From positions 1-44,346 of the forward strand of contig CANHPL010000020.1 of assembly GCA_947462685.1 (NCBI GenBank): 44,346 nt of DNA, given 5' to 3'. Positions 17,712-25,392 of the stretch are shown here, in pieces; position 1 is the stretch's first letter; each line of letters begins with the position of its first letter. The notes beneath the pieces are model-generated. The model saw nothing but the letters and a program-made list of their open reading frames with translations. It ran no database searches and was not told the origin of the DNA. Position numbers and translations under genes: made by a program. Source of the DNA: Burkholderiaceae bacterium. Its GTDB lineage: Bacteria; Pseudomonadota; Gammaproteobacteria; Burkholderiales; Burkholderiaceae.

Positions 17712-19376
17712 ATGCCACTCCCCCCAGCACCAACACAAACAGCTGATGAAATCAATCTTCCAAGAATTAAAAAACCGGAACTTAATAAACCACCCACACC
17801 ACAAGCTATTGCCATTGTTGCTGAAGATAAAGTAGATGAACTAAGTACCCTCGATGTTATACAATCACCGCCACATGCTTCTCATATAGCACGTGACACT
17901 ATCAATAAAATGAAACAGCTCGCCCCGGCAAAGCCGACCCGCGGTAATCCTAAAAATAAACGTGCCGACATATCCAATAAAACCCGTTTGTTTGTATTAG
18001 ATACGAATGTTTTAATGCATGATCCTTCTTCATTATTTCGCTTTGAAGAGCACGATATTTATCTGCCAATGACGACCCTTGAAGAACTAGACAATCATAA
18101 AAAGGGAATGAGCGAAGTCGCAAGAAATGCAAGAATGGTAAGTCGCGCGCTCGATGGCTTGATTGATGGCACAAGTGGTGCTCTAGATGAAGGAATTCCG
18201 TTATCTAAATTAGGGAATAAAGACGCAACCGGGAAATTATTTTTCCAAACAGATTTAAAAGAAATGAAATTACCCGAGGGATTGCCTGTTGGTAAAGGCG
18301 ATAACATGATTTTAAGTGTGGTTCGCTCATTGCAAGAAACACACAAAAATTACGGCGAAGTTGTGTTGGTATCCAAAGATATCAACATGCGCATCAAAGC
18401 ACGAGCTCTTGGTCTTCCTGCGGAAGATTATTTTAATGATCAGGTGCTTGAAGACCGGGATCTGATGTATGCCGGAATCCTTGCTCTTCCTGCAGATTTT
18501 TGGCCACAGCATGGCAAATCTATGGAGAGTTGGAGTGATGGTAAATCAGGTACCATGTACTATCGCATCACAGGGCCGCTAGTTATGTCGATGATGGTTA
18601 ATCAATTTGTCTATCAAGAAAACACGGATGGTAGTACGCCCTTTTATGCTCAAGTAAAAGAAATTAATGGAAAAACAGCATTGCTGCAAACACTGAAAGA
18701 TTTTTCTCACCAGAAAAATAATGTGTGGAGCATTACGGCGCGTAATCGCGAACAAAACTTTGCTCTGAATTTACTAATGAATCCCGAAATCGATTTTGTG
18801 ACACTGCTTGGTCAAGCAGGTACTGGTAAAACACTTCTTGCTTTAGCCGCGGGACTTGAGCAGGTTCTTGATAGTAAGCGTTATAACGAAATCATTATTA
18901 CTCGCGCGACTGTTCCGGTCGGTGAAGATATTGGTTTTTTACCAGGTACTGAAGAAGAGAAAATGCAACCCTGGATGGGGGCATTTGATGATAATTTAGA
19001 AGTACTTCACCGCAGTGATGACTCTGCAGGAGAATGGGGTCGTGCTGCAACTCAAGAACTGATTCGCTCACGTATTAAAGTTAAGAGTATGAATTTTATG
19101 AGGGGTAGAACTTTTGTGAGTAAGTTTGTAATTATTGATGAGGCTCAAAATCTCACCCCTAAACAAATGAAAACTTTGGTGACTCGTGCAGGTCCTGGAA
19201 CTAAATTAATCTGCTTGGGTAATATTGCGCAGATTGATACGCCTTACCTAACCGAAGGCTCATCTGGTCTTACCTACGTGGTTGATCGATTTAAAGGTTG
19301 GCGTCATGGAGGTCACATCACACTAGCGCGCGGTGAACGCTCACGTTTAGCTGATCATGCAGCGGATATTTTATAG
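17712..19376 (+). CDS. phoH: PIN-PhoH fusion ATPase/ribonuclease-like protein
   Basis: Two-domain PhoH-family protein (PhoH2/YlaK type) of 554 residues. After a low-complexity N-terminus (1-90), a PIN domain (about 94-240) begins LFVLDTNVLMHDP with acidic residues in TTLEELDNHKKGM and VSKDINMRIKA. The PhoH ATPase follows with Walker A LLGQAGTGKTLLALAAG near residue 370, Walker B FVIIDEAQNLTPKQM and LGNIAQIDTPYL. In other bacteria such proteins are linked to RNA unwinding and cleavage; that role is inferred here. The ATG at 17712 follows AAGGAG by 7 nt. The end overlaps the next gene by 20 nt. Confidence 0.93.
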   Translation: MPLPPAPTQTADEINLPRIKKPELNKPPTPQAIAIVAEDKVDELSTLDVIQSPPHASHIARDTINKMKQLAPAKPTRGNPKNKRADISNKTRLFVLDTNVLMHDPSSLFRFEEHDIYLPMTTLEELDNHKKGMSEVARNARMVSRALDGLIDGTSGALDEGIPLSKLGNKDATGKLFFQTDLKEMKLPEGLPVGKGDNMILSVVRSLQETHKNYGEVVLVSKDINMRIKARALGLPAEDYFNDQVLEDRDLMYAGILALPADFWPQHGKSMESWSDGKSGTMYYRITGPLVMSMMVNQFVYQENTDGSTPFYAQVKEINGKTALLQTLKDFSHQKNNVWSITARNREQNFALNLLMNPEIDFVTLLGQAGTGKTLLALAAGLEQVLDSKRYNEIIITRATVPVGEDIGFLPGTEEEKMQPWMGAFDDNLEVLHRSDDSAGEWGRAATQELIRSRIKVKSMNFMRGRTFVSKFVIIDEAQNLTPKQMKTLVTRAGPGTKLICLGNIAQIDTPYLTEGSSGLTYVVDRFKGWRHGGHITLARGERSRLADHAADIL

Positions 19377-19872
19377 GCACTATCTTGTCTACAGCCTGAT
19401 CGTGTTCCTATCAGGCTGTAGTTCTTTGGGTGGTATTAAAAGTCTATCAACTAACTCTGCTAAATTGCCAGATTTTTCTCTTGAGAAAAATGTAGGGCAA
19501 GATGATATTTCTATAGCGGCTATTAGCCTCATTGGCACTCCTTATAAATGGGGAGGCAATACCCCACAAAGTGGCTTTGACTGTAGCGGGCTAATCGTAT
19601 ATGTCGTTAAAAACACGAGACAAAAAAATCTTCCACGAACTACTGGTGACTTAGGTAAGTATGGAAAATCACTGGCTCAAGAAACTCCAGCTCCTGGAGA
19701 TTTGGTTTTCTTTAACACTTTAGGCGAAAGCCATTCGCATGTCGGTATTTATGTTGGTTCCGGGCGATTTGTCCATGCCCCAACAACCGGCGGCACGGTG
19801 CGTTTAGATGAAATCAAAAATCCCTACTGGGCGCCCAGATATACTGAAGCGCGCCGAATAGTTACTCCTTAA
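19357..19872 (+). CDS. NlpC/P60 family lipoprotein (peptidoglycan endopeptidase)
   Basis: Predicted outer-envelope lipoprotein of 171 residues. Signal peptide 1-20 ends in lipobox FLSGC (Cys21). The NlpC/P60 domain covers about 47-168: LIGTPYKWGGNTPQSGFDCSG carries the nucleophile Cys, and HSHVGIYVGSGRFVHAP carries the catalytic His. Family members such as Spr/MepS cut D-amino-acid crosslinks in peptidoglycan. The start at 19357 lies inside the end of phoH; no other in-frame start would keep the signal peptide. Its stop overlaps the convergent hydrolase gene by 4 nt. Confidence 0.9.
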   Translation: MQRIFYRHYLVYSLIVFLSGCSSLGGIKSLSTNSAKLPDFSLEKNVGQDDISIAAISLIGTPYKWGGNTPQSGFDCSGLIVYVVKNTRQKNLPRTTGDLGKYGKSLAQETPAPGDLVFFNTLGESHSHVGIYVGSGRFVHAPTTGGTVRLDEIKNPYWAPRYTEARRIVTP

Positions 19873-20684
19873 TTTTCAAAGGCTTCATCGTCAACGAGTT
19901 CATCATCCTCGAGGCCCCAAAATTCTTCGAGAAGTTGATTAAAAACTTCTGTTTGCTCGACATTAGATATATGTGATGCATCAGGAATGATGTGTAGAAC
20001 AGAGTCTTTAATTTGCGAATGAATTTTCTTAGCCATCTCTGGAGGGGTACCGTGATCCTCGATTCCAACTACAATCATTGTCGGACAATCGATTTCATTT
20101 AATCGATCAAATGTATTGATATGGGCAATCGCACTACTACAACCAGCGAATCCCTCAACGGGAGTAGCTAATATTCCTTGAGCAATTTTTTGCAACTTGG
20201 CGGAATTAGCATCCTTATATGCTTGGGTAAACCATCGTGACAAGGTACTTTCTAATAAACCTTGCATTCCTTGTTCGCGAGCAATCTTTGCACGATCTGC
20301 CCACATCTGCGCAGCATTATCTGGACGTCGACTTGTTGTGTCAGCAAGCACGATCGACAGGAAAAGTTGCGGCCACTTTAAAATCATGGTCTGACCAATC
20401 ATCCCCCCCATGGATAAACCCATCCAATGGGTTCGTTGAATACCTAATTCTGCAAACAACTCAACAACATCGGCAGCTAATTCGTCTAGTGAATATGGTG
20501 CTGCTGGAACATGACTCTTACCATGTCCTCTGGTATCAAAACGTAATACTTTGAAATGCTTGGTCAATAATTCCATTTGTGGATCCCACATATGAAGATC
20601 ACAAGCCAACGAATGTGCGAGTGTTAACCATGGGCCATTGCCCTCAATCTCATAATACAAACCATTTTTGCTAGTTCCCTGCAT
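19869..20684 (-). CDS. Alpha/beta hydrolase, PcaD (3-oxoadipate enol-lactonase)-like
   Basis: Cytoplasmic alpha/beta-hydrolase fold protein of 271 residues. The catalytic serine is Ser91 in WMGLSMGGMIGQ; the acid is probably Asp in VVGIEDHGTPP and the base His in PDASHISNVEQ. The oxyanion stretch LTLAHSLACDLHMWDPQ and FDTRGHGKS match PcaD relatives. No other beta-ketoadipate genes are nearby, so the substrate stays open. An acidic tail of about 15 residues (DDELVDDEAFEN) extends beyond the fold. A GGGGAA stretch precedes the start. Confidence 0.85.
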   Translation of the reverse strand: MQGTSKNGLYYEIEGNGPWLTLAHSLACDLHMWDPQMELLTKHFKVLRFDTRGHGKSHVPAAPYSLDELAADVVELFAELGIQRTHWMGLSMGGMIGQTMILKWPQLFLSIVLADTTSRRPDNAAQMWADRAKIAREQGMQGLLESTLSRWFTQAYKDANSAKLQKIAQGILATPVEGFAGCSSAIAHINTFDRLNEIDCPTMIVVGIEDHGTPPEMAKKIHSQIKDSVLHIIPDASHISNVEQTEVFNQLLEEFWGLEDDELVDDEAFEN

Positions 20685-20698
20685 TTTTTCCCCTTAAA

Positions 20699-21673
20699 TT
20701 ATTCAGCTGAAATCTTTGCTGCTTTTGCTATACGTGTAAATTCAACCACTTCAGATTTAATCATCTTGTCAAATTCTGCAGGTGTGTTCGATATGGGTTC
20801 AAGCCCTAAATTAGCGTAACGTTCTTTCACATCTGTAAACTCATTAATTCTTTTTACCTCTTGAGCTATTTGTTGCAAGATATCCTTAGGTGTATTTGCA
20901 GGCGCAATCAACCCGTACCAAAATTCCCACTTATAACCCGGAACTGTTTCTGCTACTGTAGGTAAATTAGGAAACTCTTTCCCTCTTTGAAGGGAGGTTA
21001 TTGCAATGGCTTTTGCTCGACCATCACGGACCATATTAATGGCGCTTGCATAGGGACTGATGAAAAAATCGACGCGACCAGACAAAACCTCAGTAATTCC
21101 TTCAGGAATTCCTTTTGTTGGTACATGTAAAAAATCTGTCCCCGTTTTAGCTTTTAAGATTTCTACAGCAAAATGCGATCCACTGCCAATTCCTGCTGAA
21201 CTATAAGAATACTTTCCTGGATCTTTTTTTGCTAAAGCAATTAGTTCAGCAATGGTACTTACCTTTAAGTTTGGGGAAACTAAGACTAAAGCTGAACCAG
21301 TAGCAGTCAATGTCACTCCCTCTAAATCCTTAATCGTGTCAAATGGTAATTTGCTGTAAATAGCTGGCGCAATTGCAAATGCATTTGAAACAGAAAGTAA
21401 GGTATAGCCATCTGGCTTTGAAGTGGCAACTACTTGTGTAGCTATATTTGAACCAGCGCCTGGGCGGTTTTCTACAACAACAGGCTGCCCCCACTTATCA
21501 GTCATTTTTTGACCAATGACCCTCGCCGAGATATCAGGGCCTCCTCCGGGAGAAAACCCTACAACAATCTTGATAGGCTTATTTGGATAGCTTTGCGCCT
21601 CTGCCTGAAGTGCAAAAAGACTGCAAAAAAATAAACTGATGAAGCATAATAGTTTCTTTAAATTGGTAAACAT
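20699..21673 (-). CDS. Bug-family tripartite tricarboxylate receptor (TctC-like)
   Basis: Periplasmic solute-binding protein of 324 residues with a signal peptide (1-26, ending LQAEA) and the Bug hallmarks YPNKPIKIVVGFSPGGGPDI, VVENRPGAGSNIATQVVA, DGYTLL and GKYSYSSAGIGSGSH. Bug proteins capture carboxylates and other small organic anions; ligand cannot be read from sequence. No TctA/TctB membrane partners are present, which is common for expanded Bug families in Burkholderiales. AAGGAG precedes the ATG. It is divergent from a second Bug gene. Confidence 0.93.
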   Translation of the reverse strand: MFTNLKKLLCFISLFFCSLFALQAEAQSYPNKPIKIVVGFSPGGGPDISARVIGQKMTDKWGQPVVVENRPGAGSNIATQVVATSKPDGYTLLSVSNAFAIAPAIYSKLPFDTIKDLEGVTLTATGSALVLVSPNLKVSTIAELIALAKKDPGKYSYSSAGIGSGSHFAVEILKAKTGTDFLHVPTKGIPEGITEVLSGRVDFFISPYASAINMVRDGRAKAIAITSLQRGKEFPNLPTVAETVPGYKWEFWYGLIAPANTPKDILQQIAQEVKRINEFTDVKERYANLGLEPISNTPAEFDKMIKSEVVEFTRIAKAAKISAE

Positions 21674-21694
21674 GTACTCTCCTTAGATACCCTT

Positions 21695-21724
21695 ATAATA
21701 CCGAATCAGCAAGAACTACGCCAA
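21695..21724 (-). promoter_or_regulatory. Candidate promoter of the minus-strand Bug gene
   Basis: On the minus strand TTGGCG (21719-21724), an 18-nt spacer and TATTAT (21695-21700), about 20 nt upstream of the ATG at 21673. The 75-nt gap must also hold the promoter for the divergent Bug gene. Confidence 0.35.
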
Positions 21725-21748
21725 AACTACTCAGAAAGACACCACAAA

Positions 21749-22732
21749 ATGATACTTACAAAATCCCGTTTGTCCGTTTTATTTATTAGTTTCATTGCAT
21801 TTTTTATCTGTTTTTCCCAAAAAGTAGTCGCTGATACCTATCCTTCTAAATCAATTACCATTGTTGTTCCAACCTCGCCTGGTGGCGCAAATGATGCGAT
21901 GGCCCGTATTATTGCCCAGGGACTCAGTCAAAAATTAGGCCAATCCGTCATTGTTGAAAATCGAGCTGGTGCCAATGGGGCAATTGCGAGTGAATTCGTG
22001 GCAAGGGCTCCTGCAGATGGTTATGTTTTAATGTTTGGCTATATTGCTACGCATGCAATTAACCCAGCTCTGCAAAAGTTACGCTACGACCCAATCAAAA
22101 GCTTTGAACCGATTTCATTAGTTGCAACTTCTCCGACTCTTGTCGTAGCAAATAACAACTTACCAGTTAAAAACATTAAGGAATTAGTCGCACTTCTCAA
22201 GTCGCAACCCGGCAAGATTTCCTATGCCACTTCTGGTAAGGGCACCGCGCCACATTTAACAGGTGAACTTTTTAAATTAAATACTGGCACAGATATGCTT
22301 CACGTCCCTTACAAAGGCTCTTCTCCTGCGATTCTAGATACGATTGGTGGAACAACCCAAGTGATGTTCCCAAGTTTATTTACGGCCTATCCACAAGTCA
22401 AAGGGAATAAATTGATTGCACTTGGTATAGCCGGAAAAAAACGCAGTCCTGTTCTACCCAATGTACCAACCTTAGCTGAACAAGGTATTTCGAATGTTGA
22501 AGTAGATCAGTGGTACGCCATGTTTGCTCCAGCAGGAACCCCTAAATCAATTATTCAATTACTCAATAAAGAATTAATTGCTGTTTTAAATGAAAAATCG
22601 AATGAAACTAAAATTGAAGAGCAAGGTGCAACAGTCGATACCTCTACTCCTGAAGAATTGGCAGAACTAGTTAAAAAAGAAGTTGCTCGTTGGAAAAAAG
22701 TTGTTGAATCAGCCAAAATTACCGTGGATTAA
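21749..22732 (+). CDS. Bug-family tripartite tricarboxylate receptor (TctC-like)
   Basis: Second periplasmic Bug receptor, 327 residues. Signal peptide about 1-28 (hydrophobic LSVLFISFIAFFICF, cleavage after VVA), then YPSKSITIVVPTSPGGAND, VENRAGANGAIASEFVARA, DGYVLMFGYI and GKISYATSGKGTAPHLTGE. It differs clearly from its divergent neighbour, so this is not a recent duplication. It is followed 2 nt later by a ModA-like gene, suggesting one transcript. Ligand unknown. Confidence 0.93.
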   Translation: MILTKSRLSVLFISFIAFFICFSQKVVADTYPSKSITIVVPTSPGGANDAMARIIAQGLSQKLGQSVIVENRAGANGAIASEFVARAPADGYVLMFGYIATHAINPALQKLRYDPIKSFEPISLVATSPTLVVANNNLPVKNIKELVALLKSQPGKISYATSGKGTAPHLTGELFKLNTGTDMLHVPYKGSSPAILDTIGGTTQVMFPSLFTAYPQVKGNKLIALGIAGKKRSPVLPNVPTLAEQGISNVEVDQWYAMFAPAGTPKSIIQLLNKELIAVLNEKSNETKIEEQGATVDTSTPEELAELVKKEVARWKKVVESAKITVD

Positions 22733-22734
22733 TT

Positions 22735-23466
22735 ATGTCTAATCAAACTATCTCAGTCATTACATCAGGCGCATTCGCTGCAGCTTTAAAACTTCTTGGC
22801 CCGATGTATGAAAAAAAATCAGGTAATACTGTCAATCTTTCTTTTGGATCATCCATGGGGACTGCCGCTGATTCTATTCCTACTCGACTGGCTAAAGGTG
22901 AAGTTTTTGATGTCCTCGTTTTAGCAGGTCCTGCCCTTGATCAATTCATTCAACAAGGCGTCATTGCCTCTGGCTCTAAAGTAGATCTTGCTGGTTCTAG
23001 AATGGCTGCAGCTGTTCGCACTGGTGATCCTGTCCCTAATCTATCAACCGTAGAGTCTTTCAAACACGCCCTTCTCAACTCTCAACGAGTTGCATACTCA
23101 GCTAGCGCAAGCGGCACCTATTTATCAGAAGAGGTTTTTCCAAAACTAGGTATTGCTGATCAAATGGCTATTTCCGCCAAAAAGATTTTTGGTGAGCGTG
23201 TTGGCACTATTTTGATGAGAAATGAGACGGATCTTGGATTCCAACAATACTCAGAATTACTACCTATTGCTGGCATTGATATTATTCGTGACCTTCCTAG
23301 CGAAATACAGAAAACTTTCTTTTTTACAGCAGGGATCGGTGCAGCAAGTCAAGAACGCGCGCTCGCACAAGAGCTGATAGCTTTTCTAGCTTCTGAAGCT
23401 GCTGTCCCAACTATTCAAGAAACAGGTCTTGATGCAGTCTTGGCACCCCTTCCTTGGTGTAAATAA
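22735..23466 (+). CDS. ModA-like substrate-binding domain protein without signal peptide
   Basis: Protein of 243 residues with the fold signature of molybdate-type binding proteins: ISVITSGAFAAALKLLGPMYEKK at the start (split here as ISVITSGAFAAAL and LKLLGPMYEKK), VNLSFGSSMGTAADSIPTRL, KGEVFDVLVLAG, then SASGTYLSEEVFPKLGI and TDLGFQQYSELLPIAGID. Unlike periplasmic ModA it begins straight at the first beta strand, with no signal peptide and no upstream in-frame room, because the Bug stop is 2 nt away. It may therefore be cytoplasmic. Relatives in Burkholderiales occur as single genes of unknown function. Ligand binding is inferred. Confidence 0.85.
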   Translation: MSNQTISVITSGAFAAALKLLGPMYEKKSGNTVNLSFGSSMGTAADSIPTRLAKGEVFDVLVLAGPALDQFIQQGVIASGSKVDLAGSRMAAAVRTGDPVPNLSTVESFKHALLNSQRVAYSASASGTYLSEEVFPKLGIADQMAISAKKIFGERVGTILMRNETDLGFQQYSELLPIAGIDIIRDLPSEIQKTFFFTAGIGAASQERALAQELIAFLASEAAVPTIQETGLDAVLAPLPWCK

Positions 23467-23585
23467 GTCTTTCTTGTCAAATTAAAATTCAGTAAAAGTA
23501 CTAATAGGTTATACACCTATGTATTCAAAGACTTTTTTCGTCTAAAGTAAGTTTTTAAGACTTATTTTGAGAAAAGGTTATTGTC

Positions 23586-23870
23586 ATGACGACGCTCAAT
23601 GTCAACGGACAATTTGTAGAAATTCATTCACATCCTAATACGCCATTGATTTGGATACTACGGGAGCAGCTTGGCTTAATTGCTACAAAATATGGTTGTG
23701 ACCATTTTGAGTGTGGTGCCTGCTCTGTTCACATCAATGGTAAAACGATACGTTCTTGCTCTATCCCTTTGAGCTCCATGAACTCAACCGATGAGATTCT
23801 GACAGTTGAAGCTTTTTCTAACTATCAATCTTTAAAGTCACCTGCAAAAAACTTCTCAATCAGTTTATAA
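23586..23870 (+). pseudogene. Truncated [2Fe-2S] subunit of a xanthine dehydrogenase-family enzyme
   Basis: The 94 residues hold the N-terminal ferredoxin domain of the small subunit of molybdenum hydroxylases (isoquinoline 1-oxidoreductase alpha type). Cys38, Cys43, Cys46 and Cys58 in KYGCDHFECGACSVHINGK and beyond give the full cluster set. Complete proteins run to about 150 residues and carry a second, helical [2Fe-2S] domain with HPLQ and CGYC-like motifs; here the frame diverges after about residue 80 (FSNYQSLKSP) and stops. No large or FAD subunit is nearby. It is probably a remnant; a stand-alone ferredoxin is less likely. The start ATG at 23586 follows AAGGTT. Confidence 0.7.
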
Positions 23871-23994
23871 CCTATCGATGCTATTCATTGGTTGTGGCGG
23901 GTGGCCGCAATCAAACAGTTCTAGAGCACCTTGAGTTAGGCCTGGATTTACTAGAGGGTGCCCCAATAATAGTTTGAATTGATTGAAACAACAT

Positions 23995-24807
23995 TTATTT
24001 CTTAGCATTTGGGAAAAAGAGTTGTTTACCGTCAATCTTGTATAAAGAAATAACTTCTTGCCCATCTTTAGAAGTAATCCAATCAATAAAATCCTGCCCT
24101 TCTTTAGCCTTTACATGAGGAAATTTTGCTGGGTTCACTAACATCACTCCGTATTGATTAAAGAGTTGCGGGTCACCCTCAACCAGTATGTCTAAATCTC
24201 CGCGGTTTTTAAACGACAGCCATGTACCTCTGTCAGCCAAGATATAGGCATTCATTGCCGAAGCTGAATTTAAAGCTTGACCCATACCACTTCCAGTGTC
24301 TTTGTACCAACTCATATCTTTATTAGGCTCAATCCCAGCAGCCTTCCAATAACGAAGTTCTGCCGCATGAGTACCGCTCTTATCCCCTCTAGAAACAAAG
24401 GTAACTTTTAAATTAGCAATTTTTTGTAACGACGCCTTAATATCTTTAACTCCAGCAAGCTTGGCTGGATCCGACTTTGGTCCAATCAATACAAAGTCGT
24501 TATACATGACATCATATCTCTTGGTCGCATTGCCCTCTTCCAAGAATTTCGTCTCACCAACCCTATCATGCACAAAAACAACATCAGCATCACCACGACG
24601 ACCAATATCTAAAGCCTGTCCAGTGCCAACAGCAATCACTTTGACATCAACTCCAGATTTACTTTTATAAATGGGTAAGAGAAAGCCAAATAGTCCAGAT
24701 TGCTCTGTAGATGTTGTTGAAGAGACAATGATGGATTTCTGCGCAAATGATGGAGATGCAATAGCAACTGTAATTACTAACATCCCAACTGATAATAGAC
24801 GACGCAT
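23995..24807 (-). CDS. tupA: Tungstate ABC transporter substrate-binding protein (TupA-like)
   Basis: Periplasmic oxyanion-binding protein, 270 residues from the chosen start. Signal peptide MRRLLSVGMLVITVAIASPS, cleaved after SFAQ. The TupA hallmark SSTTSTEQSGLFGFLLP (ligand-binding TTS), VGTGQALDIGRRGDADVVFVH, DFVLIGPKSDPA, FVSRGDKSGTH and WYKDTGSGMGQALNSASAMNAY are all present. The ATG at 24807 has AAGGA 8 nt upstream and starts the signal peptide; in-frame ATGs at 24843 and 24855 would put a charged extension before it. No TupB or TupC gene is in the window, so it needs a permease from elsewhere. Confidence 0.92.
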   Translation of the reverse strand: MRRLLSVGMLVITVAIASPSFAQKSIIVSSTTSTEQSGLFGFLLPIYKSKSGVDVKVIAVGTGQALDIGRRGDADVVFVHDRVGETKFLEEGNATKRYDVMYNDFVLIGPKSDPAKLAGVKDIKASLQKIANLKVTFVSRGDKSGTHAAELRYWKAAGIEPNKDMSWYKDTGSGMGQALNSASAMNAYILADRGTWLSFKNRGDLDILVEGDPQLFNQYGVMLVNPAKFPHVKAKEGQDFIDWITSKDGQEVISLYKIDGKQLFFPNAKK

Positions 24808-24866
24808 GAGGTAGTTCCTTAATTTGATAAATTTATTATTCATCTTTAAATCCATCTTGATAGGAC

Positions 24867-24882
24867 TGTAGATTTATCTACA
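24867..24882. promoter_or_regulatory. Perfect 16-bp palindrome upstream of tupA, candidate operator
   Basis: TGTAGATTTATCTACA is a perfect inverted repeat (7-bp arms, TT centre) 60 nt upstream of the tupA start, in a 172-nt gap. It does not match the E. coli ModE site that I recall. A regulator-binding site for tungstate or molybdate control is inferred. Confidence 0.45.
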
Positions 24883-24979
24883 AGCATATTACTTAATAAA
24901 GATGGCGCAATTCTTTTGAACCTAAAGTTGACTTTAAGAATTTGCCTAACAAGCATGTTCATAACATATGATCGTGACC

Positions 24980-25384
24980 TTAAATGGCTGGTGGTCGTTC
25001 TTGATGTTGAATCGCCTGATCTTGTATTTCATGCCATTCCGCCTTACTTCCTACAAAAATATGAGAACTTACCCTCTCAGTAATTTTAGTATCAAGAGTC
25101 CCTAACCTTATCCTCATTGTCAGTGGGGTAGCAGTTCTTTCACTATAGAGTTGTGATCCGCAATGAGAACAAAAAAACCGATCAACCGCTCCAGGGTTCT
25201 CAAATTTTTTGATAAGGTCTTTGCCTTGTATGACTTCAAACTTAGCTCGATGAATTTCAGTTGAGGTCACGCACACTGAGCCACTTGATTTTCTACAACG
25301 TTTGCAATGGCAATAAATGATTGGGCCAAGTACATCATTGATTTGATATTGAATACCGCCACATAGACAACTTCCTTTAATCAT
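24980..25384 (-). CDS. GFA-family (glutathione-dependent formaldehyde-activating enzyme-like) zinc protein
   Basis: CENP-V/GFA-domain protein of 134 residues. Zinc ligands are visible: CLCGGIQY (CxC), CHCKRCRKSSG (two Cys pairs) and FFCSHCGSQLYSE. The family takes its name from Gfa of Paracoccus, but most members are of unknown activity, so a role with formaldehyde is not claimed. The ATG at 25384 (MIKGSCLCGG) has AGGAG 5 nt upstream; a longer frame from 25429 overlaps the amidase gene and adds no family sequence. It lies 8 nt after the amidase stop and is probably co-transcribed. Confidence 0.9.
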   Translation of the reverse strand: MIKGSCLCGGIQYQINDVLGPIIYCHCKRCRKSSGSVCVTSTEIHRAKFEVIQGKDLIKKFENPGAVDRFFCSHCGSQLYSERTATPLTMRIRLGTLDTKITERVSSHIFVGSKAEWHEIQDQAIQHQERPPAI

Positions 25385-25392
25385 CAATACTC

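Noticed and set aside
23504..23520. ATAGGT-TATAC-ACCTAT as a ModE-type molybdate operator
   Set aside because: It does not resemble the ModE consensus and could equally be a transcript hairpin.
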